A stretch of DNA of 37,346 nt, taken from Clostridia bacterium (GTDB lineage: Bacteria; Bacillota; Clostridia; Oscillospirales; CAG-272). Positions 15,208 to 23,715 of the stretch are shown here, in pieces. The notes below the pieces were generated by a model. The model saw nothing but the letters and a program-made list of their open reading frames with translations. It made no database searches and had not been told where the DNA came from. Where the stretch lies: contig JAGAPG010000011.1 of the NCBI GenBank assembly GCA_017623355.1, forward strand, positions 1 through 37,346, read 5' to 3'. The position numbers and the translations under genes were made by a program. Position 1 is the first letter of the stretch, and the number at the start of each line of letters is the position of its first letter.

Positions 15208-17442
15208 ATGAATATTTTCAAAAACAGACCGATTGCGCTTGGTTGTGCAATATTCATTTTGGCATTGGTTGCTTCGTATTTTCTTCCTTGGTTCTTTTCT
15301 TTAATTTTAATAGCAGTTGCTATAGGAATGTACGCCTTTTTCTTCATTACATATAAAATAACCAAAAATGAAATGCATTTGAAGCGCCTTGCAAAAATAA
15401 CCGCAATATGTATTCTCCTTATCGTTTGTGCGGTTGTTTCAGCAGTTGTTTTCAAAAATGACGAGAAGGTTACCAAGCAATATCTTGATAAAAAAGAAAC
15501 TGTTAGATTGATAATTGATGAGGAAATATACAGAACGGATTTTGGAAGCGCTTTTATAGCGAAAATAAAGGATGAGTATGAGTTTAAGGTCCTTTTGAAT
15601 TTAAAAGATAAAAAAGCATTAATAGGAGATGAAATAGAGGTTACGGTAAAATTCAGGGATCTTCAGTCATCTGAAATAGGGTATAACGAAAAGGAGTTTT
15701 ATCTTGATCAAAGAGTTTTGCTGGCGGCAGAGCAAGCGGACGAGGAGTACTCTATAATATCTTCTGATAATTATAGCTTCAAGCATTACTTTTTAAGAAT
15801 AAATTTAAAGCTTGATGAAACAGTTAAGCAGCTTCTCAACGAGGAAAGCGCCTCGCTTGTCTCCGCGATCCTTTTAGGAAATAAGGGGGAGCTTGAAAAC
15901 AATGTAAAAAGAGATTTTTCGTATTTAGGAATAAGTCATGTTTTAGCACTCAGCGGAATGCATCTGTCACTTATGATTTCTTTGATGGGAGCTTTTTTAA
16001 ACACATTTAGGCTTGATAAAAAATTCAAATATATTATTCTTAGCTTGATGATATTTTTATTTGTTGCGGTAACGGGATTTTCAAAATCAGCTCTTCGAGC
16101 AGGAATAATGGTGTTAATATTTTATTTTTTATATTATTTCGGAATAGCGGGAGATACAATAAGTGCGCTATTTCTTTCCGTTACACTCATTTGTATAATA
16201 TCTCCGTACTCGGTGTTTTCAACGAGCCTTATTCTTTCGTTTTTGGCAATGCTTGCGTGTGTTGCATCTACATATTTCAGCAAAAAGCAACATGTAATAA
16301 GAAAAATACGCTTGAAATTTTTGAGGAGCATAGTATACACATTTATTACATCGCTATTCGTAACGATTTTTACATTACCGATAATATTTATGCAGTTTAA
16401 TTATATATCCTTGGCAGCGCCTATATCAAATATAGTTATAGTGCCGATAATAACTATACTGCTGTATATATCTCCGTTCGTTATTATTTTTGCAAATGTA
16501 CCTTATATAAGCGTTGGTTTAAAATATATTTGTGAGTTTATTACGGAGGTTATTTATACTATAACCTCAAGCTGTGCAAAAATCCCTGAAATAACGGTAT
16601 CGTTTTCCAATTGGGGACACAGGCTGGGAGTATTCATAATCGTTATCGCGCTTTTGATGATTATTGCTTTACCGTATAAGAAAGCAAAATATTCATTCAC
16701 AACACTTTTGATTGGAATACTGATATTTACTGTAGCTACAGTAGCATGCACCGCTTCGCGCAGAAACGAGGTATCTATTCAAGCCTGCCAATATGAGTAT
16801 GCAGATATAGTTTCCCTCGAAAGCAACGGTTCTCTTATGATAATAGAAGCTTCCAAGCCTTCGAAAAAAGTATCGGATTGGGTGAGCTTTTATCAAGGAT
16901 ATCTTGGATATTCCAAAATAGATATATATGCTCTTTGTGACTATAGCTTGTATATGGACAAGGCGATAGACTCCGTAACCGACAGAACATTTATAGAATG
17001 TATTTTGATTCCCGAGCCTACTGATGAGAAAGAGCGATATATGTGTTGGAAAATACAAAAAATATGCAAAGAAAAGAACATAGATATAGGACTTATTAAT
17101 GATACGGTTAAATTTGAGGAAGCAGAAATAATATTTATGGAAAAGGAGCTTTTATCCTCGGGTAAAAGATGTGTTTCATATAGAATAGAAGCAAATAATT
17201 CCGTATGTACCTATGTCGGTTCGGGAAACAGATCGGTTCTTAATTATTTCATATCAGACAGTATAAGCATATCTGATTTGGTCATATTTGGGTCGTACGG
17301 TCCAAGCAGTGATATGCCATATGAATACGAAGCGGATGCTCTTGATTGCTGTGTATTTTTAGGGAGATCGGCAGAGCTTTGCGGAATGAATATTTCATTA
17401 AATCAAATAAAACCCGAATTACATAAATTTATTTTTAACTAA
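15208..17442 (+). CDS. comEC: ComEC/Rec2-family DNA-uptake channel with degenerate metallo-beta-lactamase domain
   Basis: ComEC forms the inner-membrane channel that brings single-stranded DNA into competent cells. The 744-residue protein has three membrane segments at the N-terminus (about 6-85), then an OB-like soluble domain (about 90-200). The multi-spanning Competence domain follows (about 215-500), with its signature ALSGMHLSL near 246-254. The C-terminal 225 residues align in layout with the usual metallo-beta-lactamase domain but lack its metal motifs. The place of H-x-H-x-D-H reads CDYSLYMD (about 575-582), the place of the GD motif reads YVGSGN (about 669), and the HHGS site reads GSYGPS (about 694). 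Nuclease activity from this domain is therefore unlikely. The ATG is preceded by AGGAGG. No comEA is adjacent. Channel identity is secure and function in transformation is inferred. Confidence 0.92.
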   Translation: MNIFKNRPIALGCAIFILALVASYFLPWFFSLILIAVAIGMYAFFFITYKITKNEMHLKRLAKITAICILLIVCAVVSAVVFKNDEKVTKQYLDKKETVRLIIDEEIYRTDFGSAFIAKIKDEYEFKVLLNLKDKKALIGDEIEVTVKFRDLQSSEIGYNEKEFYLDQRVLLAAEQADEEYSIISSDNYSFKHYFLRINLKLDETVKQLLNEESASLVSAILLGNKGELENNVKRDFSYLGISHVLALSGMHLSLMISLMGAFLNTFRLDKKFKYIILSLMIFLFVAVTGFSKSALRAGIMVLIFYFLYYFGIAGDTISALFLSVTLICIISPYSVFSTSLILSFLAMLACVASTYFSKKQHVIRKIRLKFLRSIVYTFITSLFVTIFTLPIIFMQFNYISLAAPISNIVIVPIITILLYISPFVIIFANVPYISVGLKYICEFITEVIYTITSSCAKIPEITVSFSNWGHRLGVFIIVIALLMIIALPYKKAKYSFTTLLIGILIFTVATVACTASRRNEVSIQACQYEYADIVSLESNGSLMIIEASKPSKKVSDWVSFYQGYLGYSKIDIYALCDYSLYMDKAIDSVTDRTFIECILIPEPTDEKERYMCWKIQKICKEKNIDIGLINDTVKFEEAEIIFMEKELLSSGKRCVSYRIEANNSVCTYVGSGNRSVLNYFISDSISISDLVIFGSYGPSSDMPYEYEADALDCCVFLGRSAELCGMNISLNQIKPELHKFIFN

Positions 17443-17474
17443 AAAGGAACAGATTTTTTGATCTGTTCCTTTTT
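17441..17474. terminator. Bidirectional terminator between comEC and trkH
   Basis: Perfect 14-bp stem (17441-17454 with 17461-17474) and 6-base loop. The A and T tracts form part of the stem, so it works in both directions. It starts inside the comEC stop codon and lies 3 bases from the trkH stop. Confidence 0.92.
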
Positions 17475-17477
17475 CAG

Positions 17478-19013
17478 CTATATTTTTTTCCATGTGCGTG
17501 GAGTAAAGAGGATTATAACGGGTAATATTTCAAGTCTTCCGATGAGCATGGTAAACGTAAGAATTATTTTTGAAAACCAGCTATATCCCGCAAAGCTTGC
17601 GTAAGGACCGACAGCTTCAAATCCCGGACCTATATTTGAAAGACAGGAAAGCGATGCTGAAAAGTTAGTGAAGAAATCGTGCTTTACCTCATACTGCCCA
17701 AAATCCGATGAGATAACGGTCGTAGTTCCGTTTACAGGATCAAATGAAAGAACTAAAACGACTATCAAAAGAACGAATAGGTATAGAGTGATAAACGAGA
17801 AAACATCGTTCGTTGTTTTTTCTTCAAGAATCTTCCCCTCGATTTTTACCTTCGGAACATATCTTGGATTTATAAGCTTTCGTATGTTTACATAAGATCC
17901 CTTTACAGCTATAACTATTCTTGATGTTTTTATACCGCCTGCCGTTGAGCCTGCCATAGCACCCATAAACATAAGAAGAACGAGAACAGTTTTAGCAAGC
18001 ATAGGCCATAAGTTGAAGTCGCTTGTCGTGTATCCTGTAGTTGTCATAAGCGATGCTACCTGGAAAAGCGAATGCCTAAAGGCTTCCTCTACTGTATATC
18101 CTAAGGCTTCAAGCCTTGAATATAGGCTGCCAAAGATCAGCGCTATTGATGAAACGGTGATCAAAGCGTAGGTTTTGAATTCCTCGCTTCTGAAAACATC
18201 CTTGATCTTGCCGATCAAAATGAGGTAGTATAAGGCGAAGTTGCATCCAAATAATATAAGAAAAATAGAAATAACGTATTGAGAAAACGGAGAGAATAAT
18301 TCCATACTGTTAGGAATAAATCCGAAACCTCCTGTTCCCGCAGATCCAAATGAGGTGAGAAGGCTAAAGAAGAATTTCTCATTTTCGTATCCGACAATAG
18401 GCTTATCGAACATAAGGATTATAACCTCAAGCACGGTAAGACAAAGATAGATAAGATAAAGAATACGCGTTGTAACCTTCATTTTAGAAACTATCTTACC
18501 AACCTGAGGTCCGGGGCTCTCCGCGCGTAAAAGATGCATTGATGATCCGTCGTTACTCTCGGGAATAAAAATAAGCACGAATACGAGTATTCCCATACCG
18601 CCTATCCAGTGAGAAAAGCTTCTCCAAAAAAGGATAGAGTGAGAAAGAGCAGTTATGTCTGTTACAATGCTTGCGCCTGTTGTTGTAAATCCGGACATCA
18701 TTTCAAAGCAAGCGTCTATATAATTGGGAATATCCTTACTTATAACGAAAGGAACAGCTCCGAAAAGAGTCATAACTATCCAAACGAGCGCAACAAGCGC
18801 AAAGCCTTCTTTTTGGTAAAGAGATGTCCTTTTAGGCTTTGTAAATTGAAGCGCGCCGCCTAATACGGCAAGAAGGAGAATCGGTACAAGAAAAGCAATT
18901 TTTGAATCTACCTGCTCCTTATAAATAAAGCTTACAAACAGAGGAGCAAGCATTAAAACGCCTTCCATTATCATGATCTTGCCTAAAATTCTACCAATTA
19001 ATTTATAGTTCAT
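17478..19013 (-). CDS. trkH: Trk/Ktr-type potassium uptake protein, membrane subunit TrkH
   Basis: TrkH is the ion-conducting subunit of a K+ uptake system in the inner membrane. The 511 residues contain about ten hydrophobic segments and the four pore-loop repeats of the family with their selectivity-filter glycines. These are SGFTTTGAS, SAGTGGFGF, TTTGYTTSDF and SNIGPGFEAVGP. The length and the N-terminal extra helices place it nearer TrkH than KtrB. The ATG at 19013 follows the trkA stop by 8 bases, and its AAGGTGG ribosome binding site overlaps that stop, so trkA and trkH are translated together. The regulatory partner TrkA controls opening by nucleotide binding. The transcript ends at the terminator shared with comEC. 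Confidence 0.95.
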   Translation of the reverse strand: MNYKLIGRILGKIMIMEGVLMLAPLFVSFIYKEQVDSKIAFLVPILLLAVLGGALQFTKPKRTSLYQKEGFALVALVWIVMTLFGAVPFVISKDIPNYIDACFEMMSGFTTTGASIVTDITALSHSILFWRSFSHWIGGMGILVFVLIFIPESNDGSSMHLLRAESPGPQVGKIVSKMKVTTRILYLIYLCLTVLEVIILMFDKPIVGYENEKFFFSLLTSFGSAGTGGFGFIPNSMELFSPFSQYVISIFLILFGCNFALYYLILIGKIKDVFRSEEFKTYALITVSSIALIFGSLYSRLEALGYTVEEAFRHSLFQVASLMTTTGYTTSDFNLWPMLAKTVLVLLMFMGAMAGSTAGGIKTSRIVIAVKGSYVNIRKLINPRYVPKVKIEGKILEEKTTNDVFSFITLYLFVLLIVVLVLSFDPVNGTTTVISSDFGQYEVKHDFFTNFSASLSCLSNIGPGFEAVGPYASFAGYSWFSKIILTFTMLIGRLEILPVIILFTPRTWKKI

Positions 19014-19021
19014 ATGCCACC

Positions 19022-20377
19022 TTAATCGAAAATATCAGTCAAGTCGTCAAAGTTTTTGTGAGTCGTTACAACGATAACGTTATCTCCAAGCTGTATGGAT
19101 GAGTTACCGTCGGGAATTATAACCTCGTTGCCTCTTATGATGCAGGCAATAAGACAGTTTTCCTTCGTTTTTAATGTTTTTAATGGCTGATTGCAAAACT
19201 TTTCTTGCTTCTTTGCCATAAATTCAAGAGCCTCAACCTGATCGTTTACCAAGCGATAAAGAGTTAAAACGTTACTTCCGCGCTTATTGGCAAGAGCTCT
19301 TATATAACTGATGATCTTGTTTGCAACGATTCTTTTCGGAGAAACATTGTTCTGTATTCCAAGCTCTCCGAGCATATCGTAAAGATCGTCACTCTTAATT
19401 TGTGTGATAGTTTTTTTAACCTTCATTTTATTAGCAAAAAGAGATACTATCATATTTTCCTCATCGATATTTGTAATAGCAACCAATGAGTCCATAGCTT
19501 CGATTCCTTCCTCAAGCAAAAGGTCGTGCTGAGTGCCGTTGCCGCAAATGATCGTAGCTTTGGGAAGCTCCTCTGCAAGCTTTTCGCAATTTTGCTTATC
19601 GCTGTCAAGAAGCTTTATGCGGAATTTCTTTTTTGAAAGCTCCTCTGCAAGATAAAACCCTATCTTGTTTCCGCCAATTATCATAATATTTTTAAGAGGA
19701 GATTTTTCAAGTTTGGCTTCTGATAGGAAATTACGAAGCGAGTTTGCATCAGATGTAAAGTGTATCCTGTCTCCCGTCTGGAACATAAAGTTACCTGATG
19801 GAATAACGACCTCGTCGCCTCTTTGAACGGCGCATACGAGTACTCTTGTATTTAATTTTTTACCGAGAGATATAAGTGTTTCGCCGATAAGAGAGCAGTT
19901 TTTCTCCGCAACTATTTCAACAAGAAGAACACGTCCCTTTGCGAAATGCTCCATTTGGGAAACGGAAGGAAGGTTAATAAGATTGAAAATTTCTTCGGCT
20001 GTTTCCTTTTCGGGATTTACGATCATAGAAATTCCAAGCTCATCCTTCATATCCATGATCTGTTGACTGTAGTCGGGGTTTCTCACACGCGCGATGGTGT
20101 TTTTAACGCCTGCTTTTTTAGCGACAAGGCAAGCGAAAACGTTAAGCTCGTCACTGTTTGTAAGAACGATAGCAAGATCGGTATCGGAAATACTGGCTTC
20201 GTTTTGAATATCTATACAAGCACCGTTGCCGACAACTCCGAAAACATCATATTTTTCTATCATGCTCTCGACCTTTTCCCTGTCCTCGTCTATTATGGTT
20301 ATGGTATGTCCCATGCCCGAAAGACTTTTAAGGACCGTTTTGCCGATAGTGCCAAGTCCTATAATAACTATTTTCAT
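19022..20377 (-). CDS. trkA: Potassium uptake regulator TrkA (double RCK protein)
   Basis: TrkA is the cytosolic nucleotide-binding gate regulator of TrkH. The 451-residue protein is a tandem duplication: two TrkA_N Rossmann domains, each followed by a TrkA_C domain. The glycine motif of the first is IIGLGTIGKTVL (about 5-16). That of the second, starting near 228, is IMIIGGNKIGFYLAEE. Acidic residues end the second strands (IIDED, LLDSD), which is consistent with NAD(H) or ATP binding. The ATG at 20377 has AGGAG upstream. It is the first gene of the trkA-trkH transcript and is read divergently from cotJA. I could not find convincing promoter boxes for it in the 204-base divergent region. Confidence 0.95.
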   Translation of the reverse strand: MKIVIIGLGTIGKTVLKSLSGMGHTITIIDEDREKVESMIEKYDVFGVVGNGACIDIQNEASISDTDLAIVLTNSDELNVFACLVAKKAGVKNTIARVRNPDYSQQIMDMKDELGISMIVNPEKETAEEIFNLINLPSVSQMEHFAKGRVLLVEIVAEKNCSLIGETLISLGKKLNTRVLVCAVQRGDEVVIPSGNFMFQTGDRIHFTSDANSLRNFLSEAKLEKSPLKNIMIIGGNKIGFYLAEELSKKKFRIKLLDSDKQNCEKLAEELPKATIICGNGTQHDLLLEEGIEAMDSLVAITNIDEENMIVSLFANKMKVKKTITQIKSDDLYDMLGELGIQNNVSPKRIVANKIISYIRALANKRGSNVLTLYRLVNDQVEALEFMAKKQEKFCNQPLKTLKTKENCLIACIIRGNEVIIPDGNSSIQLGDNVIVVTTHKNFDDLTDIFD

Positions 20378-20517
20378 AACTTACTCCTGTCTTCAAAAAA
20401 TATAAGCTATATTACATTTATTTTAACACTTTTTTATATAAAATGGAATACCTTTTTTTAAAAACATTAAAATAGAAAAAATTTTTGTCGAATGATGTAG
20501 AAAAAAATAAATTTTTT

Positions 20518-20525
20518 CATAAACT
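20518..20525 (+). promoter_or_regulatory. Candidate sporulation (sigma-E/sigma-K-like) -10 element of cotJ
   Basis: CATAAACT matches the CATA-type -10 of mother-cell sigma factors, and lies 57 bases upstream of cotJA. No convincing -35 partner is visible, and no vegetative promoter is seen in the region. It would fit the known mother-cell control of cotJ in Bacillus, which is the main reason to propose it. Confidence 0.35.
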
Positions 20526-20531
20526 TTAATA

Positions 20532-20564
20532 GGAGCTTAAAAAGCTCCGGCAGACGAAGTCTGC
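20532..20564 (+). promoter_or_regulatory. Two tandem hairpins in the cotJ leader
   Basis: Hairpin one pairs GGAGCTT (20532-20538) with 20542-20548 around AAA. Hairpin two pairs GCAGAC (20550-20555) with 20559-20564 around GAA. They are separated by a single base and end 6 bases before the GGAGG of cotJA. Neither is followed by a T tract, so they are not terminators. Confidence 0.55.
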
Positions 20565-20581
20565 AAAAAAGGAGGAAAAAT

Positions 20582-20878
20582 ATGAGATTTGAACCAAATC
20601 CAAAAAATTCTCAACGTGATGATTATGAGGAATTTTCAAAATTTTTGGGCTTGAATTCGCGTCAATGCTCGCGGCGTAGTGTTCAAGCTATGTCACCGTC
20701 AGTTCAGGATCAAGCCTGCCGTTCGTCAAAGCCTCTTGCTATGGTTTATGCGGAAAAGCAGGAATTTTGCGGTATTTACGATCCCGAAATAGCGCTTATA
20801 AACGGCACGGTGTTTGAAGAGCTCAATCTGCCCTTTTACAAATCAAAATGCTCGAAAAACGGAGGATGCAACAGATGA
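20582..20878 (+). CDS. cotJA: Spore coat-associated protein CotJA
   Basis: CotJA is a small protein of the spore coat, made in the mother cell in spore formers. The 98-residue product has a variable, Ser/Gln/Arg-rich N-terminal half. Its conserved block begins at LAMVYAEKQEF and runs through YDPEIALINGTVFEELNLPF, the family signature. A short Cys- and Lys-rich tail (KSKCSKNGGCNR) follows. GGAGG lies 6 bases upstream of the ATG. The stop overlaps the cotJB start (ATGA), so the two are coupled. The tail and the N-terminal extension (about 50 residues before the conserved block) make it longer than the Bacillus protein. Confidence 0.88.
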   Translation: MRFEPNPKNSQRDDYEEFSKFLGLNSRQCSRRSVQAMSPSVQDQACRSSKPLAMVYAEKQEFCGIYDPEIALINGTVFEELNLPFYKSKCSKNGGCNR

Positions 20879-21129
20879 ATATGAACCGTGAAAATCTTAT
20901 GTCTAAGGTTCAGGCGTATTCCTTTGCGGTAAAGGAAGCAAATCTTTATCTTGATGCCTATCCCGAGAGCAAGGCAGCTCTTGATTATTATAATAAATAT
21001 AAAAATCTTGAGGTAAGAGCAATAGCAGAATACGAAATGCGTTACGGACCTATTAATTTACCGAGCGAAGCGAAATCCTGGTCTTGGGTGTGCGGTCCTT
21101 GGCCCTGGCAAAACGAGGAGGTAAAGTAA
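20875..21129 (+). CDS. cotJB: Spore coat protein CotJB
   Basis: CotJB is the second member of the cotJ coat operon. The start at 20875 (84 residues) has GGAGG 9 bases upstream and overlaps the cotJA stop by 4 bases. A more upstream in-frame ATG at 20848 has no such site. The family signature is visible: a helical N-terminal half with an AVKEANLYLDAYPESKAAL segment, then YEMRYGPINL, and a Trp/Pro-rich end (SWSWVCGPWPWQNE). It probably acts with CotJA and CotJC in the coat. Its own activity is unknown. Confidence 0.88.
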   Translation: MNMNRENLMSKVQAYSFAVKEANLYLDAYPESKAALDYYNKYKNLEVRAIAEYEMRYGPINLPSEAKSWSWVCGPWPWQNEEVK

Positions 21130-21750
21130 ATGTGGCAGTATGAAAGAAAATTACAGTATCCTGTAAAAATAAAAAATCCAAATCCTAAATACGCGCAGAT
21201 AATCGTAAGCCAACTTGGCGGACCGGACGGAGAGGTGGGCGCATCTCTTAGATATCTTACTCAAAGATTTGCTATGCCCGATCCAAAAATTATCGGAATG
21301 CTTACCGATATAGGAACTGAAGAGCTTGCGCACGTCGAGATAGTAAGCGCAATACTTTATCAGCTTACAAGAAATCTTACCCCCGATGAGATCATAAAGA
21401 GTGGATTTGACACGTATTTTGTTGATCATACGACGGGAATATATCCCGTTGCGGCAAGCGGATATCCGTATACTGCGGCGCAATTTCAGTCCAAGGGCGA
21501 TGTTTTAACAGACCTTAATGAGGACCTTGCAGCAGAGCAAAAGGCAAGAACAACCTACGATAATATATTGAGGCTCGTTGATGATCCGGATGTTTGCGAC
21601 GTTATTAAGTTCTTAAGAGCAAGAGAGGTTGTACACTATCAAAGATTCGCCGATTCGTTAAGGATAGCTCAGGAAAGTATGGATTCAAAGAATTTTTACG
21701 GATATAATCCTGCTTTTGATAAGGCGTCATCAAGAAATAATAATCTTTGA
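21130..21750 (+). CDS. cotJC: Spore coat protein CotJC, manganese-catalase family
   Basis: CotJC is a ferritin-like, manganese-catalase-related protein of the spore coat. The 206 residues show the dinuclear metal-ligand pattern: E35 in PDGEVGASLRY, the E-x2-H pair in GTEELAHVEI (E65, H68), a Glu in DLAAEQKAR, and the second E-x2-H in AREVVHYQRF. The ATG directly follows the cotJB stop, and its GGAGG lies in the last codons of cotJB. It may detoxify peroxide at the spore surface. That is inferred from the family, since activity has not been shown for most CotJC proteins. A strong terminator closes the operon. Confidence 0.93.
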   Translation: MWQYERKLQYPVKIKNPNPKYAQIIVSQLGGPDGEVGASLRYLTQRFAMPDPKIIGMLTDIGTEELAHVEIVSAILYQLTRNLTPDEIIKSGFDTYFVDHTTGIYPVAASGYPYTAAQFQSKGDVLTDLNEDLAAEQKARTTYDNILRLVDDPDVCDVIKFLRAREVVHYQRFADSLRIAQESMDSKNFYGYNPAFDKASSRNNNL

Positions 21751-21765
21751 TCTTAAACAGTGTGG

Positions 21766-21800
21766 GAAAAACGGAATTTAAAATTCCGTTTTTCTTTTTT
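21766..21800 (+). terminator. Intrinsic terminator of cotJABC
   Basis: Perfect 14-bp inverted repeat (21766-21779 with 21781-21794) with an ACGGAATT core, whose innermost pairs open to form the loop, followed by TTTTTT. Confidence 0.88.
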
Positions 21801-21830
21801 ATATATAATAATATTTTTATGTATATAAGG

Positions 21831-21859
21831 TTGACAAGAAAGCGTTTTGGTGTTAAAAT
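21831..21859 (+). promoter_or_regulatory. Promoter of the lysR-nadK-nfnAB transcript
   Basis: TTGACA (21831-21836), a 17-base spacer, TAAAAT (21854-21859), 31 bases before the GTG start. An AT-rich TATATA repeat flanks it upstream (about 21802-21827), but no clear LysR box can be named. Confidence 0.75.
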
Positions 21860-21890
21860 AAAATTTAATTAACTTGCAAAGGAGAGAATT

Positions 21891-22835
21891 GTGAATACAA
21901 TATATTTGAAATATGCTATAGAGATAGAAAAAACAAGATCTATTTCCAAAGCAGCAGAAAATTTATTTATGGCTCAGCCGAATCTCTCCAAGGCAATAAA
22001 GGAGCTTGAGCGGACGCTTAATATAACTATTTTTGAAAGAACGCCAAAGGGAGTTACGCCGACGACTCAGGGAAAAGAATTTCTTGACTGCGCAAGAGCG
22101 ACGATTGCGCAAATAGACAAAATGAACGAGATATCTAAAATATTCGGCAATAAGGAAATAGTAAAAGCGAAAATATCTATTCCAAGAGGCTCATATATCT
22201 CGAAAGTATTTGCAGAGACCGTTGCCGGTATTGATCCAAGCAAGGGCATGGATATTCAAACAATAGAAACCAATTCAATGCAAACTATACTTAATGTTTC
22301 CGAAAACGCATACGATTTCGGTATAATAAGATATCAAACGGTAAACGAAAGATATTTTCTTGAATATCTTAAAAAGAAGAAGCTTGATTATTTTGAGCTT
22401 TGGGAATTTTCGTGCCTTGTAGTGATGAATTTAAGAAACAAGCATATAAATGATGAGCATTTGTCAATCAAGGATCTTGTAAAGGATGGTATTGAGGTAA
22501 TACACGGCGACAATCTTATTCCGTATACATCAAAAAGTGATCTTGATCATAACGAATTTACCAATACAGCCGAAAGAAAGGTATATCTTTACGAGCGCGG
22601 AAGTCAGTTCCAGCTTCTTGTGACGGTAGACGATGCTTATATGTGGGCGTCTCCGCTTCCTGAGGGAGTTATGAAAAGCCTTGGTCTCATTCAAAGAAGG
22701 TGTGATGTTCCAAATAACGATTTTAAGGATGTTCTTATTTGGAAAAAGGGTCACGTTCTTTCATCAATGGATAGAAAATTCATAGACAAGCTCAAGGAAG
22801 AGATAAAAATACTTCAAAACAAAACGTACGAATAA
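21891..22835 (+). CDS. LysR-type transcriptional regulator
   Basis: A 314-residue LysR-family regulator. The winged helix-turn-helix occupies residues 1-60, with the typical RSISKAAENLFMAQPNLSKAIKELE segment and FERTPKGVTPTTQG after it. A substrate-binding-protein-like effector domain starts near residue 90. The start is GTG at 21891, with AAAGGAGAG upstream. Unlike most family members it is not divergent from a target but heads its own transcript. nadK follows after 14 bases, then nfnA and nfnB, so it may control the NADP(H) genes and itself. The effector is unknown. Confidence 0.9.
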   Translation: MNTIYLKYAIEIEKTRSISKAAENLFMAQPNLSKAIKELERTLNITIFERTPKGVTPTTQGKEFLDCARATIAQIDKMNEISKIFGNKEIVKAKISIPRGSYISKVFAETVAGIDPSKGMDIQTIETNSMQTILNVSENAYDFGIIRYQTVNERYFLEYLKKKKLDYFELWEFSCLVVMNLRNKHINDEHLSIKDLVKDGIEVIHGDNLIPYTSKSDLDHNEFTNTAERKVYLYERGSQFQLLVTVDDAYMWASPLPEGVMKSLGLIQRRCDVPNNDFKDVLIWKKGHVLSSMDRKFIDKLKEEIKILQNKTYE

Positions 22836-22849
22836 AAAAAGGTGATTAT

Positions 22850-23692
22850 ATGAAAAAAGCAATAATTATCCCTAATCCATATAAGCAGCAGAGCGTGGAT
22901 TTCGCGCTTGAGGCATCGGAATTTTTAAATGAAAACGGTTACGAAACTCAAATACTTGACAACGACGCAACTCCGTGGGACGATGCCGAGTTCGCAATAG
23001 TTATGGGCGGAGACGGAACTGTTTTGAGGGCAGCAAGACGTTTGTACGGTAAGTCGATAACTCTTTTTGGAATAAATTTCGGAAATCTTGGATATCTTAC
23101 CGAGGTCAGTGCCAAAAACGCTATGGATGGTCTTTTAAGACTTGTATCAAATCAGTACAAAACGGAAAAGCGAATAATGCTCGAGGGAGAGGTTATAAGA
23201 AACGGCGAAAGAGCATTTGAATTCATAGGCTTAAACGAAGCTTGCATTTTCCGTTCTAGTCTTACTCACGCATTAAATTTACATGTTTACATAAATGGAA
23301 AACTTACCGAGGAAATAGTAGGAGACGGAGTTATAGTAGCCACGCCTACAGGCTCAACCTCGTATAACTTTTCAGCGTCGGGACCTGTACTTTCACCAAC
23401 ATCGAGCAGTATGGTAATAACGCCTGTATCGCCAAAGTTTTTTCCCCGTTCATCAATCGTAATAGACGGAACTGACGAGATAGAAATAGAGGTCGATTGG
23501 ACGAAGATAAGCGAAATCGGGCAGGCTTCGCTTGATATTGACGGACATATGAGATATTCTCTTGAGAACAAGGATATCATAAAAATAAGAAAAGCTCCGT
23601 ATCATACGTCTATAGCTAAGGTCAGCGATACGAGTTTTTATCAGATACTTTGCAAAAAGCTATCAAAATCCACGCCTGAAACAAATGAATAA
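22850..23692 (+). CDS. nadK: NAD kinase
   Basis: NAD kinase phosphorylates NAD to NADP in the cytosol, the only route to NADP. The 280-residue protein has the GGDGT motif (53-57) with catalytic Asp55, the NFGNLGYL block, the nucleotide-binding LNEACIF segment (canonical NE preserved), and the C-terminal GDGVIVATPTGSTSYNFSA loop that binds the nicotinamide. The segment usually written CPHSL reads SPKFFP here, a small departure from the typical form. GGTGA lies ahead of the ATG. It sits between a LysR regulator and the NfnAB subunits, a sensible NADP(H) grouping. Confidence 0.96.
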   Translation: MKKAIIIPNPYKQQSVDFALEASEFLNENGYETQILDNDATPWDDAEFAIVMGGDGTVLRAARRLYGKSITLFGINFGNLGYLTEVSAKNAMDGLLRLVSNQYKTEKRIMLEGEVIRNGERAFEFIGLNEACIFRSSLTHALNLHVYINGKLTEEIVGDGVIVATPTGSTSYNFSASGPVLSPTSSSMVITPVSPKFFPRSSIVIDGTDEIEIEVDWTKISEIGQASLDIDGHMRYSLENKDIIKIRKAPYHTSIAKVSDTSFYQILCKKLSKSTPETNE

Positions 23693-23715
23693 GGCTTTAT
23701 ATTTAGAGAGGTTTT

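Noticed and set aside
20445-20472. Alternative sigma-E-like promoter (GGAATAC and CATTAAAA) upstream of cotJA
   Set aside because: Weak match to the -10 consensus and a 13-base spacer. The CATAAACT element nearer the gene is the better candidate.
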